Below are positions 43,988 through 52,338 of a stretch of 64,000 bases of DNA, in pieces; positions within the stretch are counted from its first letter, which is position 1; each line of letters opens with the position of its first letter. A model generated the notes under the pieces. The model ran no database searches. It worked only from the letters and a program-made list of their open reading frames with translations, and was not told the DNA's origin. Source of the DNA: an uncultured Bacilli bacterium (GTDB lineage: Bacteria > Bacillota_I > Bacilli_A > RF39 > UBA660); contig CAKOLK010000001.1 of assembly GCA_934096275.1 (NCBI GenBank), positions 1-64,000 on the forward strand. The letters run 5' to 3'. The position numbers and the translations under genes are program-made.

Positions 43988-45282
43988 TTTAATCCCTCTT
44001 TATATGCATCAATTAACCAAGTAGGATCCTTACAACCCATAAATGGTATTACAGCATTATCGTATTTATACAATTTATCAATAGTTTCTGCACTTATATG
44101 TTCTGCATTAGGACATAAATCTATTATTAAATCTGATGTTACTCCTGGATAGTCTTCAAATTTTTCCCTAGCGGGTTCTATATCAGTTACAAAAGCTTTG
44201 TCCGCTAATTTTAAAACCTCTGCAAACTCCTTATAAAAACTTTGCGTTCTAGATATAGTATAAGGAATTAAAACCGCTACTAAAGTTTTATTTGGATATT
44301 TTTGTCTAGCAGTTTCAAGCACTGTTTTTACTTCATTAGGATGATGAGCATAGTCATCAACAAGTACTACATCATTTACTTTTTCTTCTTGGAATCTTCT
44401 TTTTGCACCACTAAAATCATTCAAATACTTAATTATATCATTATGCTCTACTCCTTCATAATAACATATACCAATACAAGCAAGTGCATCAAGTACCATA
44501 TGACGTCCATATATATTTAAGTTAAAGTGTCCATAGAAAGTATTATTTATATAAACATCAAAACTACTACCATCATCTCTTAATTCCAAGTTCTTTGCTA
44601 CTATATCATTTGAATCATCAAACCCGTAGTATACCATCTTATCTGATTTAATCTTTCTAACGTTTTTATCATCACCACATGCAACAACCTTATATTTAGT
44701 ATGATCTGCAAATTGTTGAAATACTTCGACTATTTCATCAATATTTTTATAACAGTCAACGTGATCATAATCTATATTAGTAATAACTGAATATTTTGGG
44801 GTATATAAAAGTAAATGTCTTTCAAACTCACAAGATTCAACAACAAAGTTATTAGAGTCTTTATCTACTACTCCAGTACCATCTCCGATTAAATAACTTG
44901 CTCCGACTGTATTTTGCATAATATGACCAAGCATAGCAGTAGTAGTAGTCTTACCATGAGTTCCTCCGATACATATTGCATCATACTTTTTAGTAAGCTC
45001 TCCGATCATTTCATAATAACCATACATTTTACAACCAAGTTCTTTTGCTCTTTTAATAGCATAATGTTCTTCATGAATCGCTGCAGTATATACAAATATC
45101 ATATCACTAGTAAGCATATCTGCATTTTTATAACATTTTATTCCTCTTTCATTTAACGGTTCTTCAGTAAAAGAATAAACTTTTGCATCATCGCATCCTA
45201 ATACTTCATTACCCATGTCATGTAAAATACATGCAAGTCCTGTCATTCCAGATCCTTTTATACCTGCGAAAAAATATGTCAT
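43984..45282 (-). CDS. murC: UDP-N-acetylmuramate-L-alanine ligase MurC
   Basis: 432 residues from the ATG at 45282 (AAGGTGAT upstream; the GTG at 45291 overlaps it). Joins L-Ala to UDP-MurNAc in peptidoglycan synthesis. Motifs: GIKGSGMTGLACIL (UDP-binding, N-terminal), GTHGKTTTTAMLGH (ATP loop), VESCEFERHLLLY, GAKRRFQ and DDYAHHPNEVKTVL. Typical length (about 430-460). The N-terminal Rossmann part and the Mur central and C-terminal domains are all present. It is followed by the MBL gene. Confidence 0.96.
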   Translation of the reverse strand: MTYFFAGIKGSGMTGLACILHDMGNEVLGCDDAKVYSFTEEPLNERGIKCYKNADMLTSDMIFVYTAAIHEEHYAIKRAKELGCKMYGYYEMIGELTKKYDAICIGGTHGKTTTTAMLGHIMQNTVGASYLIGDGTGVVDKDSNNFVVESCEFERHLLLYTPKYSVITNIDYDHVDCYKNIDEIVEVFQQFADHTKYKVVACGDDKNVRKIKSDKMVYYGFDDSNDIVAKNLELRDDGSSFDVYINNTFYGHFNLNIYGRHMVLDALACIGICYYEGVEHNDIIKYLNDFSGAKRRFQEEKVNDVVLVDDYAHHPNEVKTVLETARQKYPNKTLVAVLIPYTISRTQSFYKEFAEVLKLADKAFVTDIEPAREKFEDYPGVTSDLIIDLCPNAEHISAETIDKLYKYDNAVIPFMGCKDPTWLIDAYKEGLK

Positions 45283-45413
45283 TTTAATCACCTTCTGTAA
45301 TTATTATATCATAAAATTATAAAATAGTGATTATTTAAATACTCAGATGTAAACAAATGTAAATAAAAACACATAGTATAAATACTATGCATTTCTATCA
45401 TAAAATTAAAAAA

Positions 45414-46205
45414 TCATTTAAACAACAGCATATAAAGCTTAGTAAATATCTTTTGACTAAATGGTGCTTTATAAAGCAGTTTATCACTATCACTTTCAAT
45501 AGCATCAATCATTTGATAAACAATACTAGATATATCAAGAGATTCTATTACATTGAAAAATCTTTTTTGATCTATTACTAGATCATCACTATATATGAAA
45601 TAATCACTATTATCAATAGACTTAGCAAAACTTTCCACCATTACTTGATTAAAACCTGTTTTATAAGCTCCAGGTAAAATTAGTTTTAATTTTACTTTAC
45701 TATTACTCTTTTTAAGTTCTTTATCTAAACACATTCCCATTGTAATTAATGCGCTTTTAGTAGAACAATAACTACCTAAGAATGGTATAGGCATAAGTCC
45801 TGCAAGTGACGATGTAATTAATACCTTACCCATCTTATCCTCTTTTTTCTTTTTATCAATAAACATCTTAGTTAACTCAAGCGTCGAAAAAAAATTAGTT
45901 TCAAAATTACCTCTTATATCTTTAACATCTATATCTAAAAGAGAACCCCCAATACCTATACCTGCTTGATTTACTAAAACATCTATATCTAAATCATCAA
46001 GTAAAGATAAATCTTTTTTACTAGTAATATCCATCTTAAAAACATAAACATTTCTTAGGATATTATCTTTCTTTAATTTTCTTCTTACTGATTTTATTTC
46101 TTTATTATGATGCACTGTAATATATACTATATGTCTTCTTTTTATTAATTCTTTTGCAAGACTATAACCAATACCAGATGCTGCACCCGTTATTAATATT
46201 TTCAT
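45414..46205 (-). CDS. Short-chain dehydrogenase/reductase
   Basis: 263 residues. NAD(P) loop TGAASGIGYSLA near the N-terminus; the structural motif reads NQAG (usually NNAG); catalytic Ser in TSSLAGL and Tyr-x3-Lys in YCSTKSA. Classical SDR of DltE-like length. The C-terminus carries a hydrophobic/basic end (FTKLYMLLFK). Substrate unknown. No RBS stronger than GGTGAT upstream. Confidence 0.9.
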   Translation of the reverse strand: MKILITGAASGIGYSLAKELIKRRHIVYITVHHNKEIKSVRRKLKKDNILRNVYVFKMDITSKKDLSLLDDLDIDVLVNQAGIGIGGSLLDIDVKDIRGNFETNFFSTLELTKMFIDKKKKEDKMGKVLITSSLAGLMPIPFLGSYCSTKSALITMGMCLDKELKKSNSKVKLKLILPGAYKTGFNQVMVESFAKSIDNSDYFIYSDDLVIDQKRFFNVIESLDISSIVYQMIDAIESDSDKLLYKAPFSQKIFTKLYMLLFK

Positions 46206-46279
46206 TTATATCACCATAATTAGTATAGACTAAATAACAAATATTAAACTTTTTTCATATAATATTTTAGGTGATTGCT

Positions 46280-46489
46280 ATGAATAAACATAGTTTTATG
46301 TGTAATTGTTGTGCTTGCAAAAATAAAAGACGAAGTAGTGGTTGCTACATCGGTCTTATTGCTTTTTGGATAGTAGTAATATTTTATCAAGCTATAATTA
46401 CTATATTTTTTACTATTACTTGGAATGCTGTTATATTATTTTTAGAAATAGTATTACTCTTCTTCCTCATTTTTAGGATAATATGGTGA
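46280..46489 (+). CDS. Small Cys-rich membrane protein
   Basis: 69 residues from the ATG at 46280 (TAGGTGATT upstream). A short head with four Cys in CNCCACKNKRRSSGC, then one or two membrane helices (about 25-69; GLIAFWIVVIFYQAIITIFFTITWNAVILFLEIVLLFFLIF). The Cys cluster could bind a metal. It overlaps the convergent YsxE-like gene by 36 bases at the 3' end. Function unknown; the spore-coat neighbours hint at sporulation. Confidence 0.5.
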   Translation: MNKHSFMCNCCACKNKRRSSGCYIGLIAFWIVVIFYQAIITIFFTITWNAVILFLEIVLLFFLIFRIIW

Positions 46490-47335
46490 GATAATACTAT
46501 CTGTTTTATATAAATAATCAAGCATTTTATCTACTAGTTTACAATTATTAAAATCATTATTAGTAAACTCTATTTTATCAGGAAGTGATATTAATATAAA
46601 GAATAGTTTTAACTCATTTTGTTTTAATGGATATCTTTTTTGATATATTTCAAGTAAACTAGAGAATTCTATTTTTTCATAATTATTTTTATAAAAATTA
46701 TATAAATCATATATGGGGTTATCAAATTTAGACTTATCCCAACTAATTAAATAACTATTTTCATTTCTTATTAAGTGATCTAAAGAAAGATTATTATGTA
46801 TTAGTGCTACTCTTTCTTTTTTATTATCTTTTACTAACTCATACCAATTATCTAATTCATTTTTACAATAGTTTAGTGAAGAATAAATCTTAGATATATT
46901 TCTAACTAATAAGTAGTTAGATGGTGACATATATATTTCTTGTTCAATTAATTCATTTAAATCACTATAATAGCTATATAATTTATCTATTTTATTATCT
47001 ATATCTTCATATATTTTTTTATAATCATCTATACTTACACTATTATATCTAGTGGTTTTACTGTGAAGAAGAGATACAAGATTAATTAGTTCAATAGCTC
47101 TTTCATCATCAGATATATTATAATCTTTTAGATACTCATATAAAACATACTTATCTGATAATACTTTATTACTAGGATAATAATTAAAGTTTCTAGCATC
47201 TAAGTAAGAAAACACTTTATTATTACCTTTATTTTCTTTTAAAACATATTCATTATTTACTAAAATAGCACTTTTTACCTTTTTAAAGTATTTAGGATTT
47301 ATATTATTTTCTTTAAGTAATTTATAATCAATCAT
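46454..47335 (-). CDS. CotS/YsxE-like spore coat kinase-fold protein
   Basis: 293 residues. An aminoglycoside-phosphotransferase-like fold is suggested by HNNLSLDHLI (degenerate of HGDLHPGN, about residue 187) and ISWDKSKFDNPIYDLYNFYK (degenerate of the DFG/D-x-x region). The catalytic Asp of the first motif is replaced (N-N-L), so it may be inactive. In Bacillus, ysxE follows spoVID, and the same order occurs here: the LysM protein upstream overlaps by 8 bases. This supports a coat-assembly role. Confidence 0.75.
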   Translation of the reverse strand: MIDYKLLKENNINPKYFKKVKSAILVNNEYVLKENKGNNKVFSYLDARNFNYYPSNKVLSDKYVLYEYLKDYNISDDERAIELINLVSLLHSKTTRYNSVSIDDYKKIYEDIDNKIDKLYSYYSDLNELIEQEIYMSPSNYLLVRNISKIYSSLNYCKNELDNWYELVKDNKKERVALIHNNLSLDHLIRNENSYLISWDKSKFDNPIYDLYNFYKNNYEKIEFSSLLEIYQKRYPLKQNELKLFFILISLPDKIEFTNNDFNNCKLVDKMLDYLYKTDSIISPYYPKNEEEE

Positions 47336-47999
47336 TAGAATTAGGTATAAGTAGTTTTAAACCCGCAGTAAGATTATCAAAATCATTATAATCTTTTATT
47401 TGATCAACTGATACTTTATATTTAGTACAAATCTTTTCAATAGTATCTTCTTCTTGTACAGTATATACTTTATAAGTTAAATATCTTTCATTAGTATCAC
47501 TAATTATATCAGATTTAATATCATTTAAAACATTAACAGGATCAATATTTCTCTCATCTACTACTAATTCTTCAATTTTCTTAGTTTCTGGTTCTTCTTT
47601 TACTAGTTCTTCTTTTATAGGTAATGAATCTGTCATATCAATTAATTCTTCTTCTTTTCTTTCTTCAGGCTCTTTTTTTACTAAGTTATCTAAAAGCACT
47701 GATATTTTAACACAAAGAGTATCATCATTTTTTATTTCATATGAAAAATCATCTATATCAATAGTACAATCATATGTATCATACATATCACTTATTTGTA
47801 TTTCACATGGTATTTTATAACTATACTCCTCCTCATTAGTAGAAGAACTAATCATTTTATACGTACCCTTTATATAAAAATTACCTGTTACTATATCCTC
47901 ACCTTTAAGAATTAAGTCATTGTCTAGTGATATACTAGTAAGTTCTCCAATCTTAGTTTTAAATAAAATATCTTTTTCAAATGGTATTATTTGTTTCAT
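47328..47999 (-). CDS. SpoVID-like coat morphogenesis protein with LysM domain
   Basis: 223 residues. The N-terminus (IPFEKDILFKTKIGELTSISLDND) resembles the SpoVID N-terminal region, which SpoIVA binds at its counterpart. A beta-rich domain follows (about 1-110), then an acidic linker rich in Glu/Lys (about 110-165), then a LysM domain at the C-terminus (YTVQEEDTIEKICTKYKVSVDQIKDYNDFDNLTAGLKLLIP). Much shorter than Bacillus SpoVID (about 575 residues). With the YsxE-like gene it forms a conserved pair. Confidence 0.8.
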   Translation of the reverse strand: MKQIIPFEKDILFKTKIGELTSISLDNDLILKGEDIVTGNFYIKGTYKMISSSTNEEEYSYKIPCEIQISDMYDTYDCTIDIDDFSYEIKNDDTLCVKISVLLDNLVKKEPEERKEEELIDMTDSLPIKEELVKEEPETKKIEELVVDERNIDPVNVLNDIKSDIISDTNERYLTYKVYTVQEEDTIEKICTKYKVSVDQIKDYNDFDNLTAGLKLLIPNSND

Positions 48000-48051
48000 C
48001 TTTAAGACCTCCCTAAAGAATTATATGAAAAAAAAGAGTTATTAGAACTCT

Positions 48052-49745
48052 TTATAAACTTAACTTATATGGATCAGAACTAGTACCATTTCCACCTGAA
48101 ATCTTTACGTTAGATGAAAGATAAAGGACTGGGCGCACGACATACTCGCTGCTGATGACGTCGTCGCTTTCAAAGACAAAGCCACCCGCCACACCGAAAG
48201 CGCCGGTGGAACCATCTGAATACTGCGGAAGTAACCATGTAGTTTCACTTTTATCTAACCAATTGTTTGTTGTTTTGCAACTTGCTGAACCATCATAATT
48301 ATATAAGTTGCTTGTACATTCTTTTGATGCTGCATATCCATAATCACTTGCATACATTAGTGCTATCTTTTTATTTGCATCATTTTGCATTATTGGATTT
48401 GTTTCATAATAATATCCTGCCCTATTAGACCTATTTTTTCTTTCATATTGCCACATTACATCTGATGTTATTTCTGAAGTATTGTATCCTCCGAGATAAT
48501 ATTTTGTTGTTCCTATCATGTTTTTTGCATCAGTACTTAATGTGTTATAATAATCATTGTTTAAATATGTATTTAGTGTTCCTGTTACCCAATTATTATA
48601 TGAGTTAGTTGTTGTGTCTTTTGTAGTATTCCATTTCATATTTCCTATTGAGGTATCTCTTATTATTTTTATTCTGTTTTCTACATTACCATTTGTATCT
48701 TCAGTAGGTATTATTCCTATTATTCTCCATGTTTCATTATTAAATGTTACATAGTTATTTACACTTCCTCCACGGTATCTATACTCTGTTGCAAACTTGC
48801 TGTCTACTTGCAATGTATTATCTATTGTATGAGTTATTTGTTCAAGTCCATCAGTACCAACTTTAGCTTGTGCAAACTCTGATGCAGTAACTGGTACAAA
48901 TGGTTTTTCATCACTTGCTTCAATATTAAGTGCATATTTATATTCAATAGGTTTTGTTGTATCTCCATTTACATATAAATCATTATTAGTAGCAGCATTA
49001 CTTATCCACATTATTATTTCATATTCATGTGTTTTTCCTTTTTCTAGTGAGTTTTCTATTAAGAATGTATCTGGGTTTACATTTATTATCTCTTTAGTTG
49101 TTGTTTTTTCTTCAAGCGGAGCGCCTGCTGGAAAAGTCACAGAATTATCTAAAATGTAATCAAGTATTAAATCTGCATCTTCTTTTGTTATTTTTTTATC
49201 ATCATTTACATCTGATGCTGATAAGGTATATTTGCAAGTATATGCTTCATCAGTGGAAAGATTTTGTGTATATTGCATATCTGAACCATCAATTTGGTTA
49301 TCTCCATTAGCATCACCAAGTTTATATGTCATAGTATTTTGTTTATCTACTACATGATATTGTATTACATCTTTGTTTATAGATGAGTTTATTAAATCTT
49401 TTATAGTTAATTTATAATACGCTGTATCACATGTAGAATTATTAGTTATAGTAACTGTTTTAGGTTTATAGTCTCCTTCAAGGGCTTGTCTTGTAGATAT
49501 AGGATACTTACTAACTAGCATTAACTCATCACTTTCTTTAAAGTTTATATCTAGTTCACATTTAGATATTTTTATATTTCTTCTTCCTAGTAAGTTAATA
49601 CTTGGATTAAACAAAGCAAAAGAAATACTAACTATTATTAGTACTAAGAATATTATTATAGTTATTATCTTTTTATTTCTTCCTTTAGTTTTTAAAGGGT
49701 TATAAGTATTTTGCCCCCCCCCCCATACGAATTATTGTTTGTCAT
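48052..49745 (-). CDS. Phase-variable surface protein, copy 2, with dockerin-like insert (out of frame as read)
   Basis: Start ATG at 49745 with GGAGG (49753-49757). Seven codons (MTNNNSY) precede eleven G (49714-49724); 9 or 12 would be in frame. As read, translation would end at a TAA soon after; the remaining frame can start only at TTG 49614, after the membrane helix, so no anchored protein is made. Full protein about 560 residues: membrane anchor ending SISFALFNPS, a TasA/camelysin-like beta domain (KCELDINFKESDELMLVSKY) interrupted by two dockerin-type calcium loops (LGDANGDNQIDGSDMQYTQ and SDVNDDKKITKEDADLILDYI), then the same DUF6273-like domain as the other copies ending VRPVLYLSSN. 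The dockerin insert is absent from copies 1, 3 and 4. Confidence 0.75.
48127..48231 (-). other. GC-rich hypervariable segment, copy 2
   Basis: 105 bases, 61 of them G or C by hand count (58%). Same length and borders as 28131-28235 in copy 1, but only a scaffold of residues (S, AF, V, V, EY, VRPV) is shared between the two. Confidence 0.7.
49714..49724. repeat. Poly-C/G tract, 11 bases (copy 2)
   Basis: Eleven C on the + strand. One more or two fewer would bring copy 2 into frame. Confidence 0.95.
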
Positions 49746-49790
49746 AGTTTTACCTCCATTTTAGACTATTTTGTCTATTCTTATGGTTTA

Positions 49791-49819
49791 ATTTTACAAC
49801 AAAAAAAGTACTTTTTCAA
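49791..49819 (-). promoter_or_regulatory. Promoter of surface protein copy 2
   Basis: Minus strand TTGAAA (49814-49819), 17 bases, TAAAAT (49791-49796), overlapping a perfect AGTACTT GAAA AAGTACT T7 hairpin. Confidence 0.75.
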
Positions 49820-49856
49820 GTACTATTTCCCTCTTTGGTTCCTTTACTCAATAAAC

Positions 49857-49885
49857 TTGACACGCAAACATTTATTTGTTATATT
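49857..49885 (+). promoter_or_regulatory. Toxin promoter, module 2, with SOS-like box
   Basis: TTGACA 49857-49862, a 17-base spacer, TATATT 49880-49885. The spacer holds CAAACATTTATTTG (49865-49878), matching the lexA promoter box (CAAACGATTATTTG) at 11 of 14 bases, in the same place between -35 and -10. Confidence 0.7.
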
Positions 49886-49950
49886 TATATTGCATGTTTG
49901 TTATGGGCGTCGGCTTCACTATTCTTTTTTTAAGAAAGTGAGGTGATAGC

Positions 49951-50031
49951 ATGAGAAAGAAAGATTTATTAATATCTGTTCTACTTATAGTTATCCTTTT
50001 ACTATTGATTATCATCTTAGTAATACTTTAA
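49951..50031 (+). CDS. Small hydrophobic peptide, candidate type I toxin (module 2)
   Basis: 26 codons from the ATG at 49951: MRKKD followed by an almost pure Leu/Ile/Val run to the stop. It is the same length as the module 1 peptide, with a basic head and one membrane helix. SD GAGGTGAT is 7 bases upstream and is partly paired in a leader helix CUUCACU / AGUGAGG. It is likely toxic by membrane insertion if the antisense RNA is lost; that role is inferred from architecture, not shown. Confidence 0.65.
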   Translation: MRKKDLLISVLLIVILLLLIIILVIL

Positions 50032-50040
50032 GTAATAATT

Positions 50041-50129
50041 AATATTAATTGCGACGTCTCTCTACTTTAGGGAAACGTCGCTTTTTGTTTCAAACCTGAA
50101 GCTGACGTTCATTATGAACGTGCTTCTAT
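50041..50129 (-). ncRNA. Candidate antisense antitoxin RNA, module 2
   Basis: Minus strand promoter TTGTAT (50159-50164), 17 bases, TATATT (50136-50141); start near 50129; hairpin GAAGCACGTTC ... GAACGTCAGCTTC; end at the shared terminator (50051-50081). Confidence 0.6.
50051..50081. terminator. Bidirectional terminator, module 2
   Basis: GCGACGT ... ACGTCGC followed by TTTTT on the + strand; conserved with modules 1 and 3. Confidence 0.85.
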
Positions 50130-50191
50130 ATATATAATATACTACTTTTTGTAGTTTTATACAAGTAATTTCTTTTATTTTGTAATGACAT

Positions 50192-50869
50192 TTACTCAAT
50201 AATATCCCTAATTACATAACTAGTTATAAGTAATCCTGCACTTGGTGGTACAAAACTATTACTACCAATCTTTTTTGTTTCCTTATTTATGATTGGTTTT
50301 TCTGTTGATGAAACACAAGTTATTTTTCCTTTGATATTTTCATCCTTCACCCATTTTCTAAGTATCTTTGCTATCTTATCATAACTAGTTTTCCTTATAT
50401 CAGTTATTTCTAGTTTCGAAGGATCTAATTTATAACCAGTTCCCATTGATGTAATAAACTTAATCTTTCTATCTAAACACTCTTTTATTAATAGTTTTTT
50501 TGTTATTATATGATCACAACAGTCTATCAAATAATCTATTTTATAATCAAATAATTCTTTATAGTTTGACTCATCTATAAACTTATCTATTTTAACTACC
50601 TTTACCCTATCATTTATATCCATTATTCTCTCATAAAAAGCATCAGTCTTCTTTTTATTTATATTACTTCTTGTAGCAATAATTTGTCTATTTAAATTAG
50701 TTTCATCTACCCTGTCAAAATCTACTAGTACAATATTTTCAATACCACATCTTATTAATGATTCTACAACATATCCTCCGACTCCCCCAAGTCCAATTAC
50801 TAAAACACTTTTTTCTTTTATTTTATTTATATTTTCATTCCCAATTAATATTTCTAATCTTTCTAACAT
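50192..50869 (-). CDS. tcdA: tRNA threonylcarbamoyladenosine dehydratase TcdA-like (ThiF/E1 family)
   Basis: 225 residues. E1-like nucleotide-binding motif VIGLGGVGGYVVESLIRCGIENIVLVDFD (about 26-54), then DETNLNRQI, and LIDCCDHIITKKLLI. TcdA cyclises t6A37 in tRNA to ct6A. The sequence ends VPPSAGLLITSYVIRDII, typical of the family. It is 26 bases upstream-to-downstream of the YebC gene on the same strand, probably co-transcribed. Confidence 0.92.
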   Translation of the reverse strand: MLERLEILIGNENINKIKEKSVLVIGLGGVGGYVVESLIRCGIENIVLVDFDRVDETNLNRQIIATRSNINKKKTDAFYERIMDINDRVKVVKIDKFIDESNYKELFDYKIDYLIDCCDHIITKKLLIKECLDRKIKFITSMGTGYKLDPSKLEITDIRKTSYDKIAKILRKWVKDENIKGKITCVSSTEKPIINKETKKIGSNSFVPPSAGLLITSYVIRDIIE

Positions 50870-50895
50870 ATTGCCTCCATAAAAAAAGAATATTT

Positions 50896-51621
50896 CTATT
50901 CTTCTTCATCTAAATTAGTATATACATCTTGAACATCTTCAATGTCTTCTAGTGCATCAACTAAATTATATATTTTTTCTTTATGAGCCTCATCTAAAGA
51001 TACAGTCATATTAGGTATAAATCTAACTTCATTCATTATTTTATCATCAATACCAGAGTCTTCTAGAGCCTTATTCATATTAATAAAGTTTTCAAAAGTA
51101 GTATAAATAACATATGAATCGTCTTCTACTAAAAAGTCTAATGCATCATTATCTAGTGCAATCATCATAACATCATCCTCATTATATGTCTTAGGAAGCA
51201 CTATAACACCTTTCTTTTCAAACATATAACTAACTGAACCATCAGTACCTAAATTACCTCCACGTTTAGTAAAAGCAGCACGTACCATACTAGCAGTTCT
51301 ATTTCTATTATCAGTTAAACAATCAACCATAACTGCTACTCCATTTGGTCCATATCCTTCATACCTTACTGCTTCATAATTTGTTGAATCACTAGCATTA
51401 TGCGCTTTATCAATAGCAGCTTGTATTCTATCTTTTGGCATATTTTCTGCTTTTGCTTTATCAATAATCATTCTAAGTGAAGGATTATTATCAGGATTCT
51501 TATCTCCTCCTTTAGCGGCTACATAGATTTCTTTAGTAAGTTTTTGAAACACTTTACTTCTTTCAGCATCTATTAAACCTTTTTTTCTTTTAATTGTTGC
51601 CCATTTTGAATGTCCACTCAT
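50896..51621 (-). CDS. YebC/PmpR family regulator or translation factor
   Basis: 241 residues, full length. N-terminus MSGHSKWATIKRKKGLIDAERSKVFQKLTKEI is diagnostic, as are GPNGVAVMVDCLTDNRNRTASMVR and GSVSYMFEKKGVI. The family was described as transcriptional regulators and, more recently, as ribosome-associated factors that help with proline stretches. RBS AGGAGG. Confidence 0.96.
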   Translation of the reverse strand: MSGHSKWATIKRKKGLIDAERSKVFQKLTKEIYVAAKGGDKNPDNNPSLRMIIDKAKAENMPKDRIQAAIDKAHNASDSTNYEAVRYEGYGPNGVAVMVDCLTDNRNRTASMVRAAFTKRGGNLGTDGSVSYMFEKKGVIVLPKTYNEDDVMMIALDNDALDFLVEDDSYVIYTTFENFINMNKALEDSGIDDKIMNEVRFIPNMTVSLDEAHKEKIYNLVDALEDIEDVQDVYTNLDEEE

Positions 51622-51632
51622 ATTATTCCTCC

Positions 51633-52337
51633 TTAACTAAGTAGTTTAATTAACATTGGTCCAAGTAACAGTAATAGTAATAATGGTATAAAAAATATTA
51701 CTGATACTATACTTATTTTTACTGGCATTTTACTAATTATTGCTTTAGTCTCTAATACTCTTTTTTCTCTTAAATAGTCTATTTGGTTATACATAGTTTC
51801 CACTATATCATTACCAAAAGTATTAGCTTGTTGAATATTTAATATTATATTATTTACTGTATCACTAGGTATTCTTTTTCTTAAATCCTCTAAAGAACTA
51901 TTTAGATCTTTTCCAAGTGTTATATCTTTTAATACTTTTTGAATCTCTAGTGATAAAGATGAATCTATATTTCTTGAAGTTATTTCTAGTGATGTTTTAA
52001 TAGTCCTTCCTGCCTCAAGAGAAAGCGCAAACACTTCAAAGAAATAAAGAGCATCTTGTTCTAGTACTTTTCTTTTTTCATTTATTTTAGTATCTAGTAC
52101 AATTGGTATAAATAATACATATACTAAAAATGCAATAATTGGTGCGAGTAAGTAACCAAAACTCAAGAAATATAATATCACAAAAAAGACTAAAATAGAA
52201 GACACTAATCTAATATTTAATAATTTTATTGCATCATATTTAGAGTCTATTCCTAAATATGAAACTTTTTCTTGCATCTTTTTAATTTGTTTTGCACTAT
52301 ATATTTTATATTCTATAATATTTTTTTTATTTCTCAT
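51633..52337 (-). CDS. tadC: Tad pilus inner-membrane protein TadC-like
   Basis: 234 residues, a type II/IV secretion F-domain protein. FALSLEAGRTIKTSLEIT and LSLEIQKVLKDITLGKDLNSSLEDLRKRIPSDTVNNIILNIQQANTFGNDIVETM are family-like, with membrane helices near 48-85 and 205-230. One base separates it from the TadB gene. Likely forms the platform with TadB for assembling the Flp pilus. Confidence 0.87.
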   Translation of the reverse strand: MRNKKNIIEYKIYSAKQIKKMQEKVSYLGIDSKYDAIKLLNIRLVSSILVFFVILYFLSFGYLLAPIIAFLVYVLFIPIVLDTKINEKRKVLEQDALYFFEVFALSLEAGRTIKTSLEITSRNIDSSLSLEIQKVLKDITLGKDLNSSLEDLRKRIPSDTVNNIILNIQQANTFGNDIVETMYNQIDYLREKRVLETKAIISKMPVKISIVSVIFFIPLLLLLLLGPMLIKLLS

Positions 52338-52338
52338 G

